From: Anaeramoeba flamelloides | Lineage: Eukaryota; Metamonada; Anaeramoebidae | Direction: 5' to 3' | Assembly: GCA_027625915.1 (NCBI GenBank) | Contig: JANTQA010000029.1 | Span: 1,488,001 to 1,552,000 of the forward strand | Length of the DNA: 64,000 nt | In this document: piece by piece, positions 10,210 through 23,170 of the stretch | How the letters are laid out: every line of letters begins with the position of its first letter | Position numbering within the stretch: the first letter of the stretch is position 1 | The notes under the pieces: model-generated | Database searches by the model: none | What the model saw: only the letters and a program-made list of their open reading frames with translations | Told to the model about the DNA's origin: nothing | Translations under genes and position numbers: made by a program

Positions 10210-10930
10210 TTTAAATTTGAATTTTTGTTATAAAAAAAATGTTAAATTAAAAAAATGATTCGGAATTTTGTTTGCGAAAATAATGGAATGAAATGTTTAA
10301 TTTTTTAAAAATAATGTTTTACTCATGATCACTTCTACCCCTATCTATATTGTAAAATTTTTCAAGTTTTAATTATTCATTTCTTCCAGAAAAATTCGGA
10401 TAAGTTTGGAACTTTTCAGAATCTTTTATTACCCAGCCGATCAAACTCCTTTTCTCCCACAATTATTTAACAAATTAAAATTCAGAGGAACACTTTTTTG
10501 AAATTTAATTTAGATCCACAAAGTCTTTTTTAAGGAGGCTTAGTGTTATCAAATTCTCTGCATACCATTACCATTTTGCAACATCACCAATCTAAATGAA
10601 CACAGATTATAAAGTTATCCTCAATTTTCAATTTTAAAATAAAAATGCTTACAATCAACATATGACAGACTTACAGATATTTTGACTTGTTTGTAAAAAA
10701 CAAATTTTTTGACCAATTAGTATTTTTTTTTTTTTTTGAATAGAAAAGGTAGGGGATTTGATGCAAAGTTGTTTCTTTTTTACCAAACATCATATTTCTG
10801 TTTAAAAATATTTTTGAATTAGCCCAAACCATCAACTATTATATCATGGTTTATTTTTTATTACAATATTTTGATATTTATCAGGATTTTAGACAATTAT
10901 TGTAAATTTTCAGAATTTAGCTATTTGTGA
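10210..10930. other. AT-rich spacer upstream of H3
   Basis: This contains the presumed H3 promoter just above 10209. I see no coding region and no repeat with recognisable ends. Confidence 0.5.
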
Positions 10931-10932
10931 TA

Positions 10933-11658
10933 CAATCAGTTCCACTTTTAATGCACAAACTTTCAACGAAATTTAAGGCAAAATAGAAATATCAAATTAT
11001 CACACAAAATTCAGATTCTATTAAAATTATTTGAAAAAAAAACAATTCCAAAATTTGTGCCTTAATTTGAGATTTTAAACCCCATTCCAAAAATTTGAAG
11101 ACACCCAAAATTAAAAATAGCAAAAAAAAAACCCAATTTATTGTATTTTTCCAAACCTAATATATAACCACAATTAAGTAATCCAGTATTAATGTTTTAA
11201 TAAGTAATCATTTTAATCAAAAAAAAAAAAAATAATATAAAACGAAAAAATAAAAACAGATGTATACAAATAATGAAATGAGTGGAAGAAAAAACTCATT
11301 GATAAATTTGTTGACATTTTACCAACAATTATTGATCGATCAAATGTTAAGATACCATCGACCAATTGTTTGTTATTTCCCAATTTAACAAACTCAACAC
11401 TAACCTTCTATCAACCATTGAAAAAAAAATTCGAGATCTAACGAAACATATTACGTAACTGAAAAAAAAGGAAATGAATTCAAAACAAAAAATACAAAAA
11501 ATAAGATTGTTTATAAAATCAAAATTCTTTCCAATTTAAATTTAAAGTGCAGTAATGATGTTCTTTTCACAGTTTAAATCATGTCCAAGTTTTTGGAATC
11601 TAGTTTATATTATACCTTAATTTATGCTGATAGTTTTTGCCTTAGAAGTGGAACAGGC
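10933..11658. mobile_element. Family M MITE M5, split by an A element
   Basis: The left part (10933 to about 11073) has the M terminus AATCAGTTCCACTTTTAA-type sequence and runs to GAGATTTT. The right part resumes at about 11611 (ATACCTTAATTTATGCTGAT) and ends GAAGTGGAACAGGC-TA, aligning with the last 48 bases of M1. TA flanks both ends. The roughly 540 bp between them is element A4. This copy is more diverged than M1-M3, so it is older. Confidence 0.65.
11074..11610 (+). mobile_element. Family A element, copy A4, nested in M5
   Basis: It starts AAACCCCATTCC and ends near TCTAGTTTATAT. It shares in order with A1 and A2 the words TATTGATCGATCAAA, GATACCATC, CATTGAAAAAAAA and CTAGTTTAT. There is no coding capacity. 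It is located inside the MITE M5. Confidence 0.6.
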
Positions 11659-12599
11659 TATACTATTCTGATTTATTGGATATGGTGATTTATGCTTTAT
11701 CATCAATTTGATTTTTTATTATACATATCTTTCTACAATATCACTTTTTGTCAAAAATGATTGTGGTTTTTGGAAATTTATTATGTCTTGGCGAAGATAT
11801 TGCCACATTCTTTAACACCCTAGCTTGTTACAATATAAACTGATAAAGACCATCAATCAAGAAATAATCAATATAATCATTTTTCAAAAAATTCATAATT
11901 TTGCAATTTTTTCTAAATTTAATTCAGATCAAAAAATAACTTAAAAATATATACAGTAGAACTCATTTTTCTGATTAAATGGAATATATTTTTTACAATT
12001 CAAAATTTATAAAAAAATTTTTATGGATTGTTTCATTTTAATCTAAAAATTCCTAATTAATTATTTGAGCAAAAAAATAATTTAAATAGTAAAAACTATT
12101 ATTGTGAAAACGATAAGACAATTTGTCAAAAAATTTAAAAGTTGTAATTTAATTTTCTTTTTTTTTATCTTTTTTTTTTCATATTTTGATAATTAAAAAT
12201 TACTTTTTCACAATTTTAAATAATAAAAAAATTTACTTTCTAAATCTAAATTTCCCAAATGGATTATTGTTAGACATCTATTCAATTTCTATTTATTTAA
12301 TCACCCAGTGTCTCTTAAATTTATCTTAATATATACCAAATATACCCTAATAATTTTTTAAGGAAACAAGTTACATCTTTTAAATTCATTTTTTTTTTGT
12401 CAAAATATCAACTTTCTTATTACTTTTCAAAAAAAAAAAAAAAAACGAAAGAAACCATTTTAGATTCAAAGGGACCTAGTTCTGATCAATTAATTACTTG
12501 TCATTCACAAATTTAAATAGGTATTAGACGAAAAAAAAATATTTTATAAAATACAAAATTGAAAACAGTAATTCACTTTTTTTCATTTTTTTTTTATTG

Positions 12600-13215
12600 C
12601 AAGATTTATCGCCATTTGGTAGAAATATGCTATTCTAATGTTATTAAAATAGCAAAAATGATTGTAGAGAAATCATATTTATTTCTATTGTATTTTATTT
12701 GATCTTCAATGAAAGATCAAAATACACATTTTTATTTTTTGAATGGTTACATAAGGATTTTAGTTTTTCATTTTTTTAAGAAAATATATTGATTTATTAG
12801 ATTTCATTTATATGATTATCGACTAGTCTTTGATGTGTATTATTCTACCCCCCCCCCCCCCCCATAAAAGGTAAATTATAAAAAATAATTGATATTCAAA
12901 ATATTAGTTTAACTCACTTTGACCGAAAAAAAAATTATGGAACATCTTTCTTTCCTAGAATTCCATGAAAATCACAATAAGTGTAATGAAATCAGATTTA
13001 AAAAAATAATAATTAAAAAGCTAAACATTATAATTTATTTTTTAAAAATTAATGTTGTTAATATACAACAAAACATAGAATCATAAAATTTCAAGAATAA
13101 ATCTAATTTTTTAAAAGAATAAATAATTGTGTTCTTAAATTTTTTCACTTGAAAAAAATTTTTTACACAATTTAAAATTGGAAATTTTAATAAACTATTA
13201 AAACTAAAAGTAAGA
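12600..13215 (+). repeat. Dispersed repeat family E, copy E1
   Basis: GCTATTCTAATGTTATTAAA, AAAATGATTGTAGAG and TTTATTTGATCTTCAAT correspond in order to E2 at about 21460-21560 and, reversed, to E3 at 24930-25045. The later segment with CTCACTTTGACCGAAAAAAA matches E2 near 21765. There is no coding potential. A poly-C run at 12847-12863 lies inside. Confidence 0.55.
12847..12863. repeat. Poly-C homopolymer
   Basis: About 17 consecutive cytosines in DNA that is otherwise about 80% A/T. It is embedded in repeat E1. The exact length is likely to be unreliable in any assembly. Confidence 0.7.
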
Positions 13216-14784
13216 TCCAATTAAAAAAAAAGAAAAAATAAATGATTAAAGATAAACCGAATAATTTAAAACAATGACTTTTTTTTAATACTATCTTTTG
13301 GTAAGTGTTTTTTTTTGATCGATCTCTCATTATAAATTTGTTGAAAAAATTGACTTTTTTTGAGATCTACAAAAACATTCCAACATTTTCAAAAATCAAA
13401 AGATATAAATAGTTTTTGCTAATCAGTGTGAAAACAAACAGATGAATATTTCGTTGAATTTAAAATGTTTCTTCTAAAAATTAATTTTACTTTTTGTTTT
13501 CCAATACTATTTTATTCTCCGTTAAAATGTTGTGTTTAACTTTTTTTCCCAAATTATTATAATATTTTTTTTGAGAATTTTATTTTAAAATATTTGACTT
13601 AAATTTTTAAAACATTTCTATGATATAAAATAGCCAATTTCAAGAATTAAAACACAAACCACATTAAAAATATTTTTTTATGATCTTTCAAGATTTTATC
13701 TTATTTTTCAACAACACTGTCTACTTACAATATTTATGCTATAGATCCTCAATAGAAAATAAATATTTTCTTGAAAAATAAATATTTTTTTGAAAAATAA
13801 AACCAGAATAAAAGATGTATAGACTGTTTTTATCGTGGAAATTGGGCAATTTTTGATAAAAAACCCGTTGAAAGAGTTCCAGAATTCCAGTTAAAATTAC
13901 CCACAAAGAATTTCTTATATAAAATAAAAGTGAAATTTATTCAGAATTCAAAAAATTTTCACGATTTTTTCTTTAAAGATAACATCAATATTTGTTTTTC
14001 AAATTTCCTTATTTCCAAGTCAAATCATGAAATACATGTCAATTTCTCATCTGTTCTCAATATTTTTTTAGAGTTACTTTTACAAGTTTGAAATGTTTGA
14101 ACATTTGAACTTGTACTTGAAAAATCCCTTATAGTCATTTTTTTTTTTTTAATTTTCATTCAAAAATCTATTTTTTATTGGAGATTTTTTTTATTTTATT
14201 GTTTGATTTTAATTTTAGCTTTGAAATCAATTAATTTATTTGTCCAATTTCTTTGGAATGAAATTTCTTTTTGAAGTGTGAATGCTACATAACACAACCA
14301 CTAAACACGATCCAGGGTGGGAGTGTAGCCCTTAAAACTCTTAGTTATAACTGTTTTTACCCAAAAGAATACCTTTTCCAAACTTCTGCTGTTTGAATTT
14401 TCAATGAAAAAAAATTTTCACTTGATTTTCCATATATTTCTTTTTTAAACAGAACTCTCAAAGAAGTAGGTTGTCATTTAAAAATTATATTTGAAAAAAT
14501 GGGAATTGATAGTGAAGTGAAAATTTTACCCTCTTTGTAATTAAAACACAAGTAAGTCAAAAAGAGGCTTTTTCACTATTCGTATTGTTGAATTTAGTCT
14601 TGAACACACCACAATTAAACAAAAAAAGCCAATCAGTATACAATTTGTCATTTTTGCATACTTTTTATAGCTAATTGGATCTTAAAATTATTTTTTCATA
14701 TTTTTACTTGCTTCAAAATTTTGTTTAGAATTTTTGAAACATCAATATTTTCTTCAACACTTAATCAACTTTTATCTAAATTCA
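13216..14784. other. AT-rich spacer upstream of the nucleoside kinase
   Basis: No gene or clearly bounded repeat is seen. The presumed promoter and 5' UTR of the kinase lie in the last few hundred bases. Confidence 0.5.
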
Positions 14785-17700
14785 ATGACTTTTCTTTTAT
14801 GTGAAGGGAACATTTCTGCAGGAAAGACAACACTTGTCAGAGAACTTGCAAAATTATTAGAATATCAAGTCTTTTTTGAACCAACAGCTACCAACCCATA
14901 TTTGGAACGGTACTATCAAGATCAAAAAACATGGGCACTACCAATGCAGCTATATTTACTGAGACAAAGGTTCATGACTTATATTAATTGTTTGAAGTGT
15001 ATTGAGTCTGGAAAAGTGAAGGGTGCAATTTTAGATCGATCATTATTTTCTGATTGGGTATTTGCTAAAAAAAATTATGATGATGGGTTTATCGATGAAG
15101 AAGGTTTGTAATTCATCAGCTAATTTATTTTTTTTCTTTTGTTTCTGGGCTTTTCTTGTAATTCCTCTTCTTTGACTGCAAAAAAATTATGAAAAATAAT
15201 TATTAACGTAAACTTTTTGGCTAATTTTACTTTTTTCACAAAAAGTTGTTTGTAAAATCGTATTTTCTGGAGTCGAATTGAAAAAGATTTAATTACTCTT
15301 GTTCTGGAAACAGTCATTAAGCCTTGAAGTTTCGTTTGACAAGTTGGAAGGACTTTTCTTTTTCTTATTCTTTTTGATTTTTCTCATTTTCTCCTTTTCT
15401 TTTGTGATAAAGAACAAAATCTTCACAAAAACAAAAAAAGAAAAGTGTTGTTTGTGTGATAATTTGAAAAATTCTTCAACTAAAAGTCCCCCAAAAGAAT
15501 CTCAAAAACAGTTGTAAAACCTGAAGAGAACATTTTTCAGAAGAAATCTGTTATTGAAAATTAAATGGGAGAATATTTCATCACATTCAGAATCTTTTTT
15601 GCAATTCCCCAGTATTCCTTTAATTGATAATTACCATCTAACCTACTCTAATATACACCCAATGCAAACAATAAAATTGATCACCCAAAGAAAAAGGAAC
15701 CACCAGTTTCCTTTTAGCAATTTTGAAACTGATCATAAGCAAAAAAAAAAAAAAACGAGACAAATTTAAAATTTTATCCTATTTTAAGGAATTAGCGTCT
15801 ATCATGGAGAAGTCTTCGATCAATGTATGTTACCATTGGATCTAAATCGCATGAGTGTTCTATGGTTCAAAAATCACCACAAATTTCGATTTGACAATTT
15901 GTAATATTTGTTGATCTCATCAATTAAAAACGATCCTTGTATTAGTAAAAAAACCCAAACAATTTTAGAAAAAAACCTGCATTTCTAGACAAATTTAAAG
16001 GTTGAAACATCAATATTCAGACTTCAAAGTTGAAAAATATCTTTCTTAAATTTGTCTCGGAATGCAGATTAGTTACTAGAAAATTTCAATTTTTTTAAAA
16101 AAATAAACCATCAACGAATAGATTGTTTGAACAAATATTTTTCTGAAAATTAGAAAATCTATTGATACTAAAACTAGTTTCATGAAAAGGAAACTAAAAT
16201 AATCACTTTTTTGGGTTTTTTCTTTGTTGATGATTATTGAGCAAATCTCTGAAAAATTGAAAAATTAAAAAATATTTACTTTTACTGGTTTTAAATAGGA
16301 ATTATTAGATACAGCCATTTTCAAAATGTGAGGACTTTTTCCAAACTTTTTTAAAGCTTTCCATTATAATAAAAAGACGCACTGATCTTTAAACGTGGTT
16401 TAGAGGCTGGGGTCTGAAGGAAAGCACTTTTATCACAAAAAGTCACCACTTTTTTTAAAATGGTTGTATCTAGGAATAATATTATTTTGGTTTCAATTTT
16501 TAAGTTTTGAAAAGTACTCAAAAAAAAAAAAAGAAATTTCTATTTTTTGAAAGTTCGAAATATGAATTATCTAATGCCCCGACTTTAATATTTTGAGTTT
16601 CTATTTTTAGATTGAGAAAAATAATTAAAAAAAAATTTCCAAAATGAAAATTCTTATCTGTGATCCATTAATAAAAAATCTAATAATTTATTGTTCAATA
16701 ATATTTATAATAGATTTTTTAGTTCTTTTTGAACAGTGTAACACTACTATGATTGACTTTCAATTCCATCATACTTTAATTATAGACGAATGTAGGGGGA
16801 ATATCACACCTTAAGGTATTTGTCAAGGCAATATACAAAAAAATGTGGCATTATTTTTATATTTCCAATAATATTCTCATAAAGTATTTCTATTCGTAAA
16901 TTGACAATCTCAAAGTTCAGAGTAACATTACTACTAACTGAATTAGTGTCTATTATTTGTATTTCAAAATATGTTCATCAAAATATTTCCAAAAAATGAA
17001 AAAAAAATCGCATTTTTGATTGAATATATTTTTTTAATCATTTATCAAAAATAAAATTATTAACCCATATCATTTTCAATAATGGATATCTAAAAATATA
17101 AAACTAACATAACACTAAAAAGGATGGGAATTATATTTAACACTAAGAAAGAAAATGATTTCTTTAATCCCTGTGCCACAAATTACTTTATTTCTTGATG
17201 TACCATCAACAATCTGCTTTGATCGGATTCATAATTTAAGAGGAAGGAAATGCGAATCTGGAATTATTTTAGATTATTTACTCGGGCTGGAACAAAGGTA
17301 TGTAGATTTATTAAAAGAGTTGGAGCACATGGGCGGTGTTGTGGTTAAAGTTGATTGGGGCCAATTTGGGTATTGCACAGATGTAATTTATAAGATGATC
17401 GAGAAAGTCATGCCAGAATCAGTAAAAGATTTTTCTCTTGAGACACAAGATCCTGATAAAATCACCAACCAATTAAACAACCTTATGGATTTTTGGAAAC
17501 AGCTAACAAGGAAATTAGGAAGCGTATTTAATTATGATTCCTATCAAGATTTTAAAGAAACTACAAACGATATTAGCAAATTAAGAAAGGTTTTACAAGT
17601 TGACTCTTCAGTAGATCTTTCAAAATATTTGATAACAGACAAAGAAGAAGATGTGGAAGCAGAATCAACAACAATAACTTCAGAATTCGACGAAATTTTA

Positions 17701-17886
17701 AGTGAAAACGAAAGTCAGGAATCTTGGCAAACCTTTCTTCAAAACGAATACCACCAACAAGAAGTCAAAAGAAAACGCAACTGGAAGTTAAACCACGAAT
17801 TTGAAAAAAAAAATATCCAAATTTTACAACCACCTTTAAAAGAGCGAGTAAAATTAAAGAAAAAAATCGAAATTCATAATAATTAG
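14785..17886 (+). CDS. Deoxynucleoside kinase, 3 exons, long C-terminal extension
   Basis: It is predicted to phosphorylate deoxynucleosides with ATP in nucleotide salvage. Exon 1 (14785-15103) has the P-loop EGNISAGKTT at residues 7-16 and the DRS motif (DRSLFSDWVF) near residue 90, characteristic of the dCK/dGK/dNK family. Exon 2 is about 15789-15828. Exon 3 (about 17148-17886) gives the strand LFLDVP and the lid arginines R-x-x-x-LRGR-x-CE-x-GI followed by DYLLGLEQRY. The frame gives 365 residues, against about 230-260 for the family. The last 165 or so residues are an acidic then lysine-rich extension I do not recognise. Exon 1 ends G|GTTTGT. The exon 2 donor is uncertain: the best-looking GTATGT breaks the frame, while GTTACC four bases later keeps it. 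ATG 14785 is chosen because it directly precedes the first strand. Confidence 0.85.
15104..15788 (+). other. Intron 1 of the nucleoside kinase
   Basis: This begins GTTTGT and ends TTTTAAG. The open frames inside it (15299-15517 and 15554-15769) lie in the intron, start at non-ATG or arbitrary codons and show no family resemblance. Confidence 0.7.
15829..17147 (+). other. Intron 2 of the nucleoside kinase
   Basis: About 1.3 kb of AT-rich sequence between the exon ending in the FDQC segment and the exon beginning just before the PVPQITLFLDV strand. No bounded mobile element is recognised inside. Confidence 0.6.
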
Positions 17887-20296
17887 AAATACAAAGGAAT
17901 TAATTAATTTTTTTATTTTTGCTATTCAAACAAAAACTGGATTAACCAAAGAAATATAATTAAAAAATAATCAAGAACCTTTAAATAGATGTGAAAAAGA
18001 CCATTTCAATAAATTATTTAAAAAAGACCTTTTCAATAAATAATGTGAAAAAAAAAAAAAAAATAAAATAAAATAAAAAAATGCAATTAAATATTCTTGA
18101 TTAGTATGATGTATATAAATTGATTTAAAATTTTTTTTAGTAATATACATAACAAACATATCCCACATAACCACCCATTTACACATACGCACACATTATT
18201 ATATAATTATTTATCTACCACAAATTTATCACCCAACACGACCGAGTTGCTATACTCTCCCCACCTGAAGCAAACCCCAATTTATTTAGAAATAAACAAC
18301 ATATACATTGGTCAAATTGATTAATTGATACACTTACTTTTTTGTAAAAAATAGTTTTGAAAATGATATTTATTTTAAAAACAAATTTATTTCATTACCC
18401 ATCAAAACTTATTGAAATCATTAAAATTTTGCCTCTAGAATTTAAATACTAGAAAAAATTTCTTATTCTTTTATACTTGTTTAACAATCTAAAATATATA
18501 CCATTCCCGATACAATTGGCACACTTTGAAAAAAAAAATGTTTTTTTCCATAATTTTAAAAATATTGCCACCCATCAATATCATAATCACCTAATAAGCA
18601 TGTTGGTGGACTAGAAAAATGTGAAAAAGTAGAAATAAAAAATGAAAATAAAAAAACCATTTCCCAATTTTTTATTTTATTTTTAAATTGATTTATAATC
18701 AAACCAGGATGAGCAAAACACCCACTTTAAAAATACTTATCATATTTATCGCATAAATAATGTCATTCCAGAATTTCTTTTTAAATATTTTCAACAATAA
18801 TCAAAATATCTTTTTGAATTATTTTGGGTTAAGGTATGTTTACAATTAACATAATTTCTGTTCACAAAACTAAGCATTTTGCATGAATTCAAACAAAAAA
18901 AAACAACATTATCAAATGTTTTCTGAACTATCAATCTATAAAATTATCTTTATGCCATGAATTATCATTTTAAAGAAATTATACAAATTACACCTCTTTC
19001 AAGAAAAATGCACATTGTTGAAAAAAATTAAGCATTTACAGATTGATCTTCCCCACTTCAATAAAACCCTATAGTTGATGTTTGATTAAATACTATTTTA
19101 TTGTTTAATTTTTTTTTTTTTTTATGATTTCTAATATTAGTTTTTCTTTTCAGTTTGAATTGTTTACTACCCTTAATTTTTTTTTTTTTTTTTTGATTCG
19201 AGGTTGTTGATTATTTTTTGTATTTGAGAAAAGGATTTAAATTCGAAAATATTATTTTGTCCGATCCTTTTATATAATTGTTTTAACAATGACTCTTTGA
19301 ATCTCAGACCAAAAAGTAATTTTTTCAAACATAACTTAACCCCCCCCCAGGGTTTATAAAAAAACCCTATTTCTGAAAAAGTAAATTGAAATTTTCTTTA
19401 GCAATTCATCAAGGATCAAGAAAGTAATTTATTATTTTAATTTTTTATTTTTAAAAAGGGAGGAAATTAATTTTCACTCATAAATATTAGATTTTCTGTT
19501 TTTTTTTTTTTTTTTTTATTTGAGAAATCAATATAGTTTACAGATGAAGCAGAAACCCTCAAAAAAATCACCGTTAGGTTTTCCTGAATTTAGATAATCT
19601 GGAGAAAACCTAACTTGGATTTTGTTTCAAAACCTTTAAATTAAAAAAAAAAAAAAAAATACCATGGAGTGCCTATGTTTTTTTTTAATTTGAGAAATAA
19701 ACAGAATAACTAAAAAATTTTCTTTTTATTACTCAAATTTGAAAAAAACCAACTGAATTTTACCATAAAAACAGAAAATTCAAGAAAAGATAACAGTGGT
19801 TTTTTTTTATTATAATTCTTATTTATATTTAGAAAAACTATAGATTTTTTACTCAATTCTTTTAAATTCAAATAAAAAAAAACCAATAACTAAATGAGAA
19901 ACTAAATTCACCCTCTTTTAAATAATATAAAAATAGTTTTCTTTTTGTTTGATATCAAGATTCAAATATATACTGATTAACACTACCCACCAATAAAAAA
20001 AGATATTTCCCCCATTAAAAAAAAAAAAAAATACAATGTAAAATTCAATATTTTGTTTTTTTTTTTAAATTGGGAAAATTTATCTAAATATATATATTAA
20101 TATTATTATGAAGAATACTCTAAAACATTTATATTTTTCAAAAAAGAAATTTAAATTTTGGAAAACTTAATTGAAAAAATTTTTTTTTATTTCATTTTCT
20201 CTGGAACTGCCCAGCCTATGAAAATAATAGTAACATCTAAATTTCTGAATTTAAAAATAATTTTTCAGATATTATAAATAATAATAATTTTTTTAA
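17887..20296. other. Gene-free AT-rich DNA
   Basis: No coding region was found. The stretch at 19540-19900 contains words (CGTTAGGTTTTC, GAAAACC, GAGTGCCTA) that recur at 20925-21010 and 37770-38095, so a further poorly bounded repeat family is likely. A run of ten C/G-rich bases at 19342 is the only other compositional oddity. Confidence 0.5.
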
Positions 20297-20825
20297 TAAA
20301 TCCCAATTCAAAATTTTTAACACACCAAAATTCGATTTGTGAAAAAAAAACTTATTTAATAAATTCTCGAAGATTTACCAAATTAGAACCATTCACTAAT
20401 TGAAATGTTAACACCTTTTTATAAATTACAATACTCACAAAACAATAAATAAATAATTATCAATACAAATAAATCATGGGTGTGTTAAAAATTTTGGAGA
20501 GAGCAAAACAAAAAAATAAAGTAGTAAATTTGTTTAAATTCTATTAGAAATATTGATCGATCAAAGGCTATTTACTATCAACTAATTTTATTTGAGTTCT
20601 TCTATTTGGAACAACTTGACTTTAACATAATATAAACCTTGTGGAAAAATTTTGATCCAACAAAGTTACTTAATTCAAACAATGAAATGAAAACAAAAAC
20701 GAAAAGATGAAAAAATGATTTTCATATTTTACAAAAATCAAAATTAAATCCAATTTCAATGAAATTGTATTATTGTGATTGTTTGGAACTTTTTAGCTGT
20801 GTGGAAAATTTTGAATTTTAGTTTA
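20297..20825 (+). mobile_element. Family A element, copy A1
   Basis: It begins TAAATCCCAATTCAAAA and ends GAATTTTAGTTTA. The first 200 bp form their own inverted-repeat unit: TTCAAAATTTTTAACACACC near the start is mirrored by GGTGTGTTAAAAATTTTGG near 20480. The second half carries TATTGATCGATCAAAGG and AATGAAATGAAAACAAAAAC, shared with A2. There is no coding capacity. Confidence 0.7.
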
Positions 20826-21439
20826 TTATTAATAAACAAGATTCAATGTCTTTATTAGCTCTAGTAGATGATAAAACTATGTTTGAATCTTGTAAAAATT
20901 TCTAAATCCCAGTATAGGAATTTGGAAACTGCCGTAGAGTACCGTCAAGTGCCTAGCTTTTCCAGAATTCATAAGAAGCTAGAAAAATCAACGATTTTAC
21001 TCAATCCTTTTAAACTCTGAAAAAGCAAACTACATTTTTTCTTTACTTTCAGCAATAAAAAATAAAATTTCATAAAATTTTTTGTTCTATTTCTTAAATT
21101 AAAAAAACCAAATGGATAACAAGACGAACTCTAAACCCCTCCCTAAAATTATAATAATTTTTTTTTTTTTTTTTTTTATTTTGTCAATTTTTTATTTTAA
21201 TCATAAAAAATAATAATTATCCCAAAACTCGACCATTTTATCCACAAAACAGTACAGTTTTGGGGAGTAAAATTACATTTGTTTAAAGGATTTGAATTGA
21301 TATTAGAAGAAAAATTTAATTAAACTGAAAATTTCACAATTGAAATCATTTTTGCATATTTTTTATTTTTTTTTTATTTTTTTGTTTTATTTTTTGAAAC
21401 TTAATTCATTTGTATTTTTTTTTTTTTTTTATTAAAAAA

Positions 21440-22150
21440 TCAATAAAACAAAGTAAAAAGCTGTTATTCCAATGTTACTGAAACAGTGAAAATGATTGTA
21501 GAGTAATAATATTTATTTATATTGTGATTTTATTTGATTTTCAATTGAAAGATCAAAATGGGTATCCTTGTTCTTCTCAATTGTGGCCCTTATAGTTTGA
21601 ATTTTTCAATTCCTAAGTAAAAAAAATTATTTTTTCGTTTTATTCCCTACATATATCAACTACCCTTCGATTTTTTTTATTCTCATTATTTCTTATTAGT
21701 CCTTTAAAGGTCTTTTAGAAAGAAATAATTGATATTTGAAAAAAAAAATTGGACCACTTTGACAGAAAAAAAATTCTATTTATATACATATATTCCTTAT
21801 AACATTGAATAGCCTATTTGACAGAAACATTATTTATTGTTTTTTTCAAAAATAAATGAAAAAAATTCAATTTTTAAACTTTATAGAAAGTTCGATTGGA
21901 CTAGAATCAAAAAATTCTTCCAAACCGCATATCTTCTAACTGTTCAAATATTGATTTAATATAGATGGCCTAAAATTTTTATTTTATTTATTTTTTTTTT
22001 ATTCATTAAATCAACCAAAAACTTTTTTTTCTTTATTAATTTTACTTAGTATGAATTTTCAGAATAATATAATCATTATGAAAAAAAAGTGAAACAGGAA
22101 AAAAAGTTAAACAAGATTTTTAATTGGGAACCTTAATGAAAATGAAAAGT
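21440..22150 (+). repeat. Dispersed repeat family E, copy E2
   Basis: It shares TGTTATTCCAATGTTA, GTGAAAATGATTGTAGAG, TTTGATTTTCAATTGAAAGA and ACCACTTTGACAGAAAAAAA in order with E1, and reversed with E3. It ends in the left arm of the inverted repeat described next. Confidence 0.55.
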
Positions 22151-22510
22151 AAAATCAATTAAAAGAAGAAACCAATTAATTTCAAATAATAATCCATTAT
22201 ATTCTTTTCAATCAAACTAACAAATACAATTTAAATCTACTTTCTTATCGAAATTGTTGATGTGGCTTTGGAAATCTCAAAAATAGTCAATTTTTTGAAC
22301 AAATTTTGAATAATTGATGAATCAAAGAAAAAACCCCTAACAAAATATTGTATTAAAAAACTGTTATTGTGTTGAATACTTCATTTTGTCTTTATTTATT
22401 TATTTTTCTTTTTTTAATTGATCTTACTTTGAATTTTCAGTAATGTTCCCAATTAAAAACCGTGTTTCACTTTTTTTCCTGTTTCACTTTTTTTCCATAA
22501 TGGTAAGATA
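22050..22510. repeat. Inverted repeat with ~100-bp arms
   Basis: The left arm at 22070-22150 (GTGAAACAGGAAAAAAAGT, TTTTTAATTGGGAAC, AAAATCAATTAAAAG) is mirrored at 22390-22510. The loop of roughly 230 bp has no coding potential. It is probably the terminal part of family E or a separate palindromic element inserted in it. Confidence 0.6.
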
Positions 22511-23170
22511 AATTTTCATAGAAATCAAAATTTTATTAAGAATAGTTTTTTGATAAATTCAAAACAAAAAAATTAAAAAAAATGAAGTAAACAACAAGAT
22601 TATGTAAACTCTTTATTATTCTGAACAAATGTAAAATTGAAATAGACTATTACTTTTTTGATCCCAACAAGTTTTTAAAATTCTGAAAGATTAAACCTTT
22701 TGTTTTTTAAATAGTGATTTGCAATTTGTTATTATGACTTAAAAATATCAGACAGAAAACTATGTGTAACAAGATTAACAAATACTCATTTTACCCATTT
22801 CATAGATTGTAAACCTATAAACATTTTGGTAAATTTATTTATTTATTATTCCAAAAGTCAATTAATAGAAACCAAAAACTTGGAATTACCGTGTCTAAAA
22901 AATAATAAAAAAATTAACACAAATACAACAAGTAAATTGAATCTAAATTAAAGAGAAAATGAGTAAATATTTTTTTATTAAAAAATTACTTAAAAAACAG
23001 AGATAATTATTTTTTTCCCTAAATTATCGTCTAAGAAATGATTTCAAAGGATTTACACAATTTATTGTTCAAAAATACACCGTTCCTTCTTTGATAGTAA
23101 AAAATCTATGTGAGTTTTTTCTTTTTCATTTTTTTTAAAAATTGTTTTCTTTTAATCAAAAAAGGATTTG
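22511..23170. other. Upstream region of CCT4
   Basis: AT-rich sequence without a gene. It should contain the CCT4 promoter. I cannot distinguish promoter elements in the A/T background. Confidence 0.4.

Noticed and set aside
9899-10258. Plus-strand Pro/Phe-rich and Ser/Leu-rich frames opposite histone H3
   Set aside because: They are antisense shadows of the 9-bp coding repeat in the H3 tail. No independent start context or family resemblance.
12847-12863. Poly-C run as a telomere or origin signal
   Set aside because: It is a plain homopolymer without a repeat unit, located inside repeat E1. It is more likely a slippage product or assembly-sensitive tract.
15299-15769. Open frames between kinase exons 1 and 2
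   Set aside because: They lie wholly in the intron required to keep the kinase frame and have no recognisable family.
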